From the NCBI GenBank assembly GCA_001579985.1, contig LRSR01001440.1:1-23003 (forward strand): a stretch of DNA of 23,003 nucleotides, read 5' to 3'. The DNA comes from Hypsibius dujardini (Eukaryota; Tardigrada; Eutardigrada; Parachela; Hypsibiidae). The position numbers were made by a program, and so were the translations under genes. Positions 17,701 through 23,003 of the stretch are shown one piece after another. The stretch's first letter is position 1. Each line of letters begins with the position of its first letter. The notes under the pieces were generated by a model that was not told the DNA's origin, did no database searches, and saw only the letters and a list, made by a program, of their open reading frames with translations.

Positions 17701-17869
17701 GTAGCCATCTGGAACGGTGTGAACAGGATGACGATGACGATGATGATGATTCTCAGGGTAGTCGTCTTTACGCGTTGCCGCGCGGATCTCAGATGGATCC
17801 GATTGCGATTCCGTCAAATGGAAAGTTTCAGACGGTTTTGGGACTGGACGATGGTCAGTGTATCCTTTT
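9711..17869 (-). CDS. Shroom-family actin-binding protein, 8 C-terminal exons, 5'-partial
   Basis: On the - strand, exons 17869-16945, 16558-16028, 15597-15500, 12859-12530, 12374-12228, 11621-10766, 10503-10231 and 9965-9711 join without a frame break into 1,137 codons plus TAA. The last two exons (175 aa) form an ASD2 domain: coiled-coil blocks EEQHNLQQDMMLNDEQAADI and ELEEMTSLTISLTCRLGKVA, then GVERRRQGMRSFLKQCLSV, QFEEYEDFF and DDKIRMGEEQLRCL. In the known family ASD2 binds Rho kinase and recruits it to apical junctions for actomyosin contraction. The upstream 960 residues are Ser/Pro-rich and low complexity, as in other Shrooms, with an acidic run (EDEDTDTDTDT, EEEEEE) and a Pro-rich site (PPHLPPKPR). 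No PDZ domain is in the window. The first visible exon begins mid-codon, so more exons lie upstream. Which paralogue this is cannot be told. Confidence 0.88.
10021..10172 (+). repeat. TCTG microsatellite in the intron splitting ASD2
   Basis: Long TGTC runs, a TGCC-interrupted centre, then TGTT (TTTG) units. It occupies most of the 265-bp intron 9966-10230. Confidence 0.94.
10231..10503 (-). CDS. Shroom exon, N-terminal half of ASD2
   Basis: Acceptor TGTGATTGCAG lies above 10503; donor GTAAGG lies below 10231. The exon is 91 codons in phase 0: DNLTASLSERIDLLKEEQHN, then a long heptad-patterned coiled coil to NLRVPSDELEA. In the family this forms the first helices of the Rho-kinase-binding ASD2 dimer. 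Confidence 0.9.
10628..10690 (+). repeat. 8-bp CACAGAGG repeat in Shroom intron
   Basis: Three to four CACAGAGG-type units, then CACAGGCACATAGACAGATA. It belongs to the CAGA-like class. Confidence 0.8.
10766..11621 (-). CDS. Shroom exon, Pro-rich region before ASD2
   Basis: Acceptor TGCCTTTGCAG lies above 11621; donor GTAACT lies below 10766. The 856 nt encode SDFAVSRSVSKLPVDSSSSS, then SVSEMIRNFGSQQAINRT and TPPHLPPKPRYAHLPAHRP (a P-x-x-P-x-K SH3-type site), and end SPVDQEDLLHAK in phase 0. This is where ASD1-like actin-binding sequence might lie, but I cannot point to it. Confidence 0.8.
11673..11712 (+). repeat. (AATC)n microsatellite
   Basis: CAATCAATCAATCAATCAACC grades into GATCAATCGATCAG, in the Shroom intron 11622-12227. 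Confidence 0.85.
12056..12212 (+). repeat. (AATC)n tract with duplicated leader
   Basis: Imperfect AATC/AAGC units. The leader GTTTCATTnTCAAATCAA occurs near 12057 and again near 12171, so a block of about 115 bp appears duplicated. It abuts the donor of exon 12228-12374. Confidence 0.85.
12228..12374 (-). CDS. Shroom exon
   Basis: Acceptor GATTTTATAG lies above 12374; donor GTTAGT lies below 12228. The 147 nt run phase 2 to phase 2 and read WQSNSTASSGYSSVALSSST, then EETLVPEEYGAYPGQEETRN. The frame is open only in the phase required by both neighbours. Confidence 0.75.
12530..12859 (-). CDS. Shroom exon
   Basis: Acceptor CCTCGTTTCAG lies above 12859; donor GTGAGC lies below 12530. It encodes APSVGFELRSAMPALRPNHF, a Ser/Lys-rich middle, and HRHSSSHTRDASLDSHV, leaving in phase 2. 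The region looks disordered. It is separated from the previous exon by a 2.6-kb repeat-laden intron. Confidence 0.78.
13075..13202. mobile_element. 128-bp inverted-repeat (MITE-like) element in Shroom intron
   Basis: It begins GTGGCCGTAACACTGT and ends ACAGCATTACGGCCAC. Fourteen of 16 terminal positions are inverted-complementary, including a perfect 10-bp end. A short GTAGG/CCTAC inner stem lies at the centre. It has no coding capacity, and only one complete copy is in the window. Confidence 0.5.
13562..13622 (+). repeat. 12-bp CAGACAGACAAG repeat
   Basis: About five units of CAGACAGACAAR in the large Shroom intron 12860-15499. Confidence 0.9.
13835..13874 (+). repeat. (CT)n tract
   Basis: CTCTCTCTCTCA-type dinucleotide run, intronic. 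Confidence 0.9.
14064..14190 (-). mobile_element. Palindromic MITE-like element, copy 2
   Basis: Reverse complement of copy 1 at 3141-3270. Left arm CACGTGGCAAAAACCTTGCG, right arm ending CAAGCTTTTTGCCCCGTGTG, with shared internal blocks TGACCGAATTAAGCACTT and ACGAGTGTARTRACTTGACT. The right arm carries several substitutions. It sits in a Shroom intron, antisense to copy 1. Confidence 0.8.
14191..14688. other. Shroom intron segment without recognised feature
   Basis: Unique-looking sequence. No splice-flanked open frame was found that would add an exon between 15500 and 12859; the exon phases already match without one. Confidence 0.6.
14689..14832 (+). repeat. CAGA microsatellite
   Basis: Pure CAGA of about 50 bp flanked by CAGG and CAAA variants, in the 2.6-kb Shroom intron. 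Confidence 0.93.
14833..15499. other. Shroom intron segment without recognised feature
   Basis: No repeat array and no family-like open frame. The donor GTAAGT of the 15500 exon is at its right edge. Confidence 0.6.
15500..15597 (-). CDS. Shroom small exon
   Basis: This 98-nt exon lies between acceptor GTTCCTTGTCAG and donor GTAAGT. It enters in phase 0 and leaves in phase 2, exactly what its neighbours need: GTC AA joins A to make Val-Lys. It encodes QTDEPSSGINSAPGMAVSHR then YAEQPTSPASGV. Support is from splice sites and phase, not homology. Confidence 0.68.
15644..15965 (+). repeat. TCTG/TGCC microsatellite
   Basis: Mixed TGCC and TGTC units over 300 bp fill most of the Shroom intron 15598-16027. 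Frames through it give Leu-Ser-Val-Cys or Arg-Gln-Thr-Asp strings. Confidence 0.94.
16028..16558 (-). CDS. Shroom exon
   Basis: Acceptor TTGTGCTTCAG lies above 16558; donor GTGAGA lies below 16028 after CTCATTAAG. The exon is 177 codons, phase 0 at both ends, from TSSTNPIASLSASALGAKSQ to RRPPPLGLIK. It has a Gln/Pro patch (QQQPQKRPLPKSQSVDV). No domain is recognised. Confidence 0.8.
16697..16872 (+). repeat. CAGA microsatellite
   Basis: CAGG, then pure CAGA, then decayed units, in Shroom intron 16559-16944. Relative to the gene's sense strand it is TCTG, opposite to the 15.7-kb array. Confidence 0.93.
16945..17869 (-). CDS. Shroom exon (most 5' visible), Ser-rich and acidic
   Basis: Acceptor TCGTATTACAG lies just above 17869 and donor GTACGT just below 16945. 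It begins with one base of a split codon, then KGYTDHRPVPKPSETF. A His-rich patch (HHHRHRH), an acidic stretch with TDTDTDT and many Ser/Thr follow; it ends PVNYPMPAGFGGK in phase 0. The composition suggests a disordered linker. Confidence 0.8.
17489..17512 (-). repeat. Coding hexanucleotide repeat (GTGTCT)4 in Shroom exon
   Basis: On the sense strand it is read as alternating Asp and Thr codons (TDTDTDT) within the acidic stretch. A longer array of the same hexamer lies in the adjacent intron. Confidence 0.9.
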
Positions 17870-17933
17870 CTGTAATACGACAGATTTAAATTAGGAAAAA
17901 ATTGGGATTGAAGAATTCTGACAGTACGAGATG

Positions 17934-18050
17934 TCTCTCTGTATGTGAGGTCTATGTGTCTGTGTGTGTCTATGTGTCTGTGTCTGTGTCTGTGTCTGTG
18001 TCTGTGTCTGTGTCTGTGTCTGTGTCTGTCTGTGTCTCGTACAGACACAT
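17934..18050 (+). repeat. (GTGTCT)n hexanucleotide array
   Basis: About nine near-perfect GTGTCT units (17973-18028) with flanking TGTG/TATG variants, beginning some 65 bp upstream (on the sense strand) of the first visible Shroom exon. Confidence 0.93.
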
Positions 18051-18153
18051 AGACATCGGTAACTGGGCGAGGCTCGTTATACCACAGATAATTACTATGA
18101 TTGTTTTTTACAATTTAATGGCAAGAAACGCAGAGACAGCTTCGATCAAGTGC

Positions 18154-18350
18154 AGGCAGACATATAGTCGGATATCAGACAAAAGTTCAGACAAGCAGAC
18201 AGGCACATGCATGCATGCGTAGTCAAACAGGCAGACATGTAGCCGGATTTCAGACAAACAAAATTCGGACAAGCAAACAGACACATGCGTGTGCTGTCAA
18301 ACAGGCAGAAAAAGAGCCGGACTTTAAACAAAACATTCAGACAAGTAGGT
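18154..18350 (+). repeat. 74-75-bp tandem repeat, about 2.6 copies
   Basis: Each unit starts AGGCAGA (18154, 18229, 18303), continues AGYCGGAYTTCAGACAAA and CAGACAAG, and the first two end with CACATGC ... GTCAAAC. The copies are diverged, so this is an older repeat than the CAGA arrays. Confidence 0.88.
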
Positions 18351-18591
18351 CTACCAGGCTTCAGACGGATTCTGACAAATGTGTAAAGATAGACAAACAC
18401 CTGAGGCAGGCTAGCTCACAACAGCAGAATTAAATTGATACAATAAAATATGTCTAAACAATTTAATCTACCTGCCTATTGACTGCCTGTCTAACCCTGT
18501 CTGTTGACTACGCTGTACCTGTCTGAATCAAGTCGACTAGAAAAGAATTTGACACATCGACAAAATCGACCGATAAGCGTCTTAGATAGAT

Positions 18592-18772
18592 AGACAGTCA
18601 GTCAGTCAGTCAGTCAGTCAGTCAGTCAGTCAGTCAGTCAGTCAGTCAGTCAGTCAGTCAGTCAGTCAGTCAGACAGACAGACGGACAGACAGACAGACA
18701 AACGGACAGACAGACAGACAAACGGACAGGCAGACAGACAAGCGGACAGGCAGACAGACAGACAGATAAACA
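18592..18772 (+). repeat. Pure (CAGT)20 followed by CAGA array
   Basis: About 79 bp of uninterrupted GTCA/CAGT (18595-18673) switches to CAGA with CGGA/AGCG interruptions. Confidence 0.96.
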
Positions 18773-19433
18773 GAAAAAAATAATTCAGACACGAAACCCT
18801 TGCTCCAATTTGAGCAGTTGACCACCGGCCTATGACGAATGGAGAGACGCAATCGTGCTGACATTTCTGACATCCCACCGGACTGACTTCACCATGTCAT
18901 ATTTAATAAGACAATGCAACAACAGCAAAACATTTTCTTACCACCAATAACTGCATATACCACATCGGTGCATTGTGGGCATAACGATGATGATGAAAAC
19001 GCAAAATTATCATGGTGTCTGACACATTTTTACAGGCAGTAATTAATGGAACTCACGCCACCGGCGGGGAAAAATCGGATTACCAATCCACGGCCTCGGC
19101 ATTTACTTTGACCGGTCCACACAGCCAACAAACAGCTCGCCGGTCAACCGTTATGCTATCACGTTTGCAAAGGGATATACACACGCATGCACAGAGATGA
19201 ATAAACTGAATTAATCAGCATCCAGCGTCCAAACAAGACACGGTCACATTTTTCAATTCCTAATCCACGATTAGCGATAACTTTGCATATATACACAAAC
19301 ACACACACACACGCAGACAAGCACAGGCAAGCACACACAGCGATGAAGTAATCCGCAGCGAAGACCTCAACCTTATACTGCGCAGACAGACAACTGTGTA
19401 ACAGAATACTAAGGAGCTTTTTTTCCGGTGCCT
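18773..19433. other. Unannotated stretch upstream of Shroom exons
   Basis: No convincing exon. A GTGAGT-like donor occurs on the - strand near 19055, but no open frame or acceptor supports it. Confidence 0.5.
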
Positions 19434-19510
19434 GGCAGTCTTGTCTTGTCTGCCTGTGGCAGTCTTGTCTGCCTGCCTGTAGCAGTCTTGTCTGCCTGCC
19501 TGTGTGTGTA
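19434..19510 (+). repeat. About 24-bp tandem repeat x3
   Basis: GGCAGTCTTGTCTGCCTGCC-like units begin near 19434, 19459 and 19483. Confidence 0.88.
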
Positions 19511-19576
19511 ATGATCGCACGATGTGTACTTTACACAACTGACTAGTATAAGGCGGGGATTACAGACAAGCGTGCG

Positions 19577-19617
19577 ATGCATAGGCAGACAGACAGGCAG
19601 GCCGGCAGGCAGACAAA
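19577..19617 (+). repeat. Short CAGA/CAGG array
   Basis: AGGCAGACAGACAGGCAGG and variants, about 40 bp. Confidence 0.85.
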
Positions 19618-20339
19618 GGAAACGATCAACGAATTAAGGCAGCTAACACGTTTGGTCATTTGGTGGTCAAGCAAGAGACACGGCGTGGATAGCACACCCC
19701 AACGTTTTCATAGCCGCTTATTGCTGTGTGTGACTGTGAGGATGGAGGATCAGTCGGACCTTGTGGTGGGCTCGTGTCTAAGCTCCTCTCGCGATCAGTT
19801 GCAAAAACACAACTGGTTTGGCGGGTTGTAAATCGAATTGGTCTTTGGGATGGAGAGATTGTTTGGACATCTGTGTCTGTGTGGTTTCAATTAAGGCATA
19901 CGTCCCATTCGGAAGGGTGGCAACTGGCCACAGTGTTGATTCAGGGATTTTGAGGTTTTTTTAGGACGACTCCAATGGCGTAGTGCGTGTGGCTTTGATT
20001 TGTGAAACGATGTGTCCAGCCAGGGCCAGAGTGAATGAAAAGGGAAAAACGGCAGCTGGCGGAGTGAGGTCGTATCAACACTTGCAACTGCTGGCTTTCC
20101 GGCCCCCATCGACAGTTCACAAAGACGTATAATTGGGTCCACAGTTAAGAAAGCTTTCTCGGTTGAGAAAACAGTATCGTATGACAAGCCGTCGCTAAAG
20201 TTTTCTTTGGGAGAAAAAATGCTGGCGCTGCCGTGACAGCGATAGCCAGCACAAGCGAGAGGACAAAGTGAAGGGCGGAAACAGTAAGAGACCATTGATA
20301 AGACAGCAAGCAGTATTATAGACAGATCTGCAAACTCCA
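19618..20339. other. Unannotated stretch
   Basis: Open frames of 75-160 codons exist on both strands but show no domain, no splice-flanked structure and no family resemblance. Confidence 0.55.
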
Positions 20340-20632
20340 GGCAGGTAGGCAGACAGACAGACTGACAGACTGACAAGCAGATAGACAGGCAGACAGACAG
20401 GCAGGCAAGCAGATAAATAGACAGACAAGCAGACAGGCAAACAAGCAGACAAGCAGACAGACAAACAGACTGACAGACAACCAGACAGACACACCGACAG
20501 ACAGACAGACAGACACACCGACAGACAGACAGACAAACAGACAGAGAGGCAGACAGACAAACAGGCAGACAAACAGGCAGGCAGACAGACAGACAGACAG
20601 ACAGACTGTCATATTTCAGACAGACAGATTAA
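20340..20632 (+). repeat. CAGA/CAAG microsatellite
   Basis: Nearly 300 bp of CAGA with CAAG, CTGA and CACC interruptions. It is one of the two longest arrays in the window. Confidence 0.94.
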
Positions 20633-21169
20633 TTAGGTTCTCAGACAACGAATAAATTTCCGTTGCACGATCATGTTGCTTACCCTTAAGGCCAGGACAT
20701 AACAAGCAGCCAGCAATAATCTTCCGGGTGGAACCGTTCACGGAAAATCCTAGCAAAAATATATCCGCCAAGCACTTGAGCAGATCAGTTATGCCGCCGC
20801 AGACCACACAAATCAAGACACGACATCCGTGGCGAAAACGCACTGATCAGCAACGGCAAAAAATCGCACAAGAAGCATTCCAACCTCACACACAGCTGAT
20901 CTCAATAATAATCAACGCGAGAGCCCCAAGTACAGGCAGACGACAAGTGATGATGGAGAGGATTCGCAGCGCGACAACAACAGCAGTAGTCCGCAGTTGA
21001 AGGCCGGGCATGAGATGCTACTGCTTTGATTTTTTATGTCAGGCTGCAAAAGCAGCAATTCATTTACCGAAAAATCGCGACCGTTTACCCCCTCTTGACA
21101 AGTAACATCAGCTGCATCAACTCGATAGACATGATACAAAAGGAGATAAACGTTTGCTGTGCTGCATCC
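20633..21169. other. Unannotated stretch
   Basis: A - strand frame at about 20690-20780 ends at a donor-like GTAAGC but lacks a clear acceptor. No feature is called. Confidence 0.5.
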
Positions 21170-21171
21170 CC

Positions 21172-21205
<34 letters not shown>

Positions 21206-21212
21206 TTCAGAC
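21170..21212 (+). repeat. (CAGA)n microsatellite
   Basis: About eight perfect CAGA units. Confidence 0.95.
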
Positions 21213-21317
21213 ATCCATAAAAGCGAGTGATCTACACGATTCAGAAGGAAATGCTAATTATCAATACCCGAATGATGATGATGATAACTCGTCGTGACGG
21301 TCTTGAAGCCTCGGACC

Positions 21318-21318
<1 letters not shown>

Positions 21319-21360
<42 letters not shown>
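21319..21360 (+). repeat. Pure (CAGG)10 microsatellite
   Basis: Ten uninterrupted CAGG/GGCA units. Confidence 0.96.
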
Positions 21361-21361
<1 letters not shown>

Positions 21362-21413
21362 TGATGGTCAGCATGAGCAACGGAGAAAGAGAGAGCGATG
21401 CGGAGGAGGGGGG

Positions 21414-21531
21414 ACAGACAAGACAGGCAAGACAGGCAAGACAGACAAGACAGGCAAGGCAGGCAAGGCAGACAAGACAAGACAGGCAAGGCAGGCAAGG
21501 CAGGCAAGGCAGACAGGACAGACAGGGGGCT
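21414..21531 (+). repeat. 10-bp GACAGGCAAG repeat
   Basis: Roughly 11 units of GACAGGCAAG, GACAGACAAG and GGCAGGCAAG. Confidence 0.93.
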
Positions 21532-22083
21532 TCGAGAAATAATAACATAAATGGTCGTACAAACAACCGTCCCAAACAAACGGCCAATTGTTGGGGCAGT
21601 TATGAGGAGGAGGAGGCGGGGCGGAGTTGGTTTGTGCCTTGGTGGTCAGAGTGAGTGAGAGATACAGAGAGTACAAAGAGTGGGCAGTGGTTGTGGCGGT
21701 TTTCGGGGTGGTCCTTCCGTCCCAAGCGCATTTGTTTTGTACTGTACGCGCTATCACTTTGGTGTATAATTAATTATCATAAATTGTCGTTATATTCGAC
21801 GGGGAAGTAAGAATAAGTTCAGCGATGCGTGAATATTGGTGGGCTCAATGGGAACGATATAAATGATAAATCGGCATTCCTTGTTGGCAGCACAGCATAC
21901 GTGAAAGCTGAACGGACAATGGGCAGCGGAAAGAGAGACGGGGACAGGATGGGAAAAATATTCGCGCTCGCTTCTCCGCACGCTTTTGTTACAGATCTTC
22001 GTGGAGTCGGAATTTGTCAATTTTGAAAGAAGAACGCCGATTTGCCGATTTCTATAATATTCTTAACCATCTTCAACAACAGA
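21532..22083. other. Unannotated stretch
   Basis: No recognised exon, RNA gene or element. Confidence 0.55.
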
Positions 22084-22085
22084 TA

Positions 22086-22125
<40 letters not shown>

Positions 22126-22172
22126 CTGTCTGTCTGGCTGCCTGTCTACCTACCTGCCTGCCTGCCTGTCTC
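22084..22172 (+). repeat. TCTG/TGCC microsatellite
   Basis: Pure TGTC (about 40 bp), then TGGC, TACC and TGCC units. Confidence 0.94.
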
Positions 22173-23003
22173 TGTTTGCACGATAGAGCAAAAGTCTGCG
22201 TAATCATACATTAGGACGCATAGGGAGCCCCAGATCAAGTCTCCGAAGTATTCCACGGTTGTTTGCACGACTTTGTAACCGAAGAGGTTCCCGGGCGTGC
22301 CCGGAAACGAAAAACGCGACCACGTTGACCGCTCGGCAACCCTGTAGGCCTACAACCTTGTCCATGTTATACCGTTCAAGAGCGGGCGAATTCGAAACCC
22401 CAACACGTCCAGCAGCTACAAGCCAAACGTCTTCTACAGTAGATTGCAATGCCTTGCAGACATATTTCCAGATATTGTGTCCGGTTTCCCCTCGTCGTCT
22501 TGCTCGTGTCCGTTGTTGGGTCAGTCAGTAGCAACACAGACACACCGTTTACACATGGACCGCACGGAAATTCAGGCCGCGTCCGCAGCGAAGGAGGCAC
22601 TTGAAGAAGCTCTCCAGGCAAGCGCGCACGAGATGCCGATTGCTTCGAGATGCGACGGTGATGGTGCAGGGGGTGCACTTGAACGGCAGCAGCACACGGA
22701 AAATGGGGCGCGAAAATGGTTATTGGTTTTGGTCAAGAGTAACCAAATACCTTTCACCCACCATCCATCCATCCATCCATCGAACGAGCGAGCGAGCGGC
22801 TACTACACACCAGACTCTTGTTGTCTGCTTGCCTGAAACGACACGCTGTCAACTTTCTAAGACGTTGCAACTACCCTTGTTGTATGCTACTTTGGGCTGT
22901 GGAAACGTGCTGGATGGGTCATCAAAGTCGTGCAAAAGGTAAATAACCTAGAGACCTATGCCGTTACGGCCCGCCGTCGTCGCCGTCCTGGTGTCACATA
23001 TCC
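22173..23003. other. Unannotated stretch at window end
   Basis: Contains CATC and GAGC short runs (22762-22797) and open frames on both strands around 22440-22840 without domain support. See the finding on the ATG at 22555. Confidence 0.5.

Noticed and set aside
18154-18350. Regularly spaced repeat units that might suggest a CRISPR array
   Set aside because: Units are contiguous and diverged, without constant repeats separated by unique spacers; the host is an animal.
19891-20376. 161-codon - strand frame
   Set aside because: Part of it reads through a CAGA array; the rest has no domain, no splice support and no start context.
20690-20843. - strand frame GITDLLKCLADIFLLGFSVN ending at a GTAAGC donor
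   Set aside because: No convincing acceptor, no family resemblance, and nothing ties it to the Shroom reading frame.
821-22180. Long open frames encoding Leu-Ser-Val-Cys or Arg-Gln-Thr-Asp repeats on either strand
   Set aside because: They are automatic translations of TCTG/CAGA arrays, which contain no stop codon in any frame. They sit in introns and between genes and have no domain.
22270-22410. tRNA-like strings on the - strand (GCCGAGCGGTCAAC, GGGGTTTCGAATTCGCCC)
   Set aside because: The D-arm-like and T-arm-like pieces are in the wrong order and spacing, and no acceptor stem could be closed.

Overview
This is a eukaryotic, most likely invertebrate metazoan, nuclear window. The genes are split by GT-AG introns. 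One of them belongs to the animal Shroom family, and the introns are packed with tetranucleotide microsatellites of the CAGA/TCTG type. I cannot place it more finely than an animal from the sequence alone. No prokaryotic, organellar or viral gene was recognised.

Layout. (1) 134-2306, + strand: the 3' part of WASHC4 (SWIP, a WASH-complex subunit), five coding exons, 460 complete codons to the stop; its 5' part lies before the window. (2) 2307-6880: intergenic, about 4.6 kb. It holds a 13-bp minisatellite (2682-2965), two small inverted-repeat elements side by side (2992-3105 and 3141-3270), GC-rich promoter-like stretches with several CCAAT boxes, a CA-rich minisatellite and a 40-bp tandem duplication; no gene is recognisable, but two weak exon candidates are noted. 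(3) 6881-9067, + strand: a complete three-exon TYW2/TRMT12 gene (326 aa) of the wybutosine pathway. (4) 9068-9710: convergent intergenic spacer with a duplicated copy of the TYW2 3' end. (5) 9711-17869, - strand: eight exons of a Shroom-family gene ending in a clear ASD2 domain. All seven splice junctions keep phase, giving 1,137 codons plus a stop; the 5' end, including any PDZ domain, is not visible. (6) 17870-23003: repeat-rich DNA without a convincing exon, probably a large 5' intron of Shroom or the intergenic region beyond it.

The three genes have unrelated jobs: endosomal actin nucleation, tRNA-Phe position-37 hypermodification, and apical actomyosin contractility. Nothing suggests they work as a unit. 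WASHC4 and TYW2 are in tandem; TYW2 and Shroom converge with stop codons 643 bp apart.

The most interesting material is non-coding. There is a pair of about 128-bp palindromic, MITE-like elements in opposite orientations (3141-3270 and 14064-14190), and two other single-copy inverted-repeat elements of similar size (2992-3105 and 13075-13202). There are also a 13-bp minisatellite with a 91-bp (7 x 13) higher-order repeat, a duplicated gene 3' end that supplies possible poly(A) signals for both converging genes, and (CAGA)n-type arrays in most of the longer introns. I found no evidence of a new multi-gene system.
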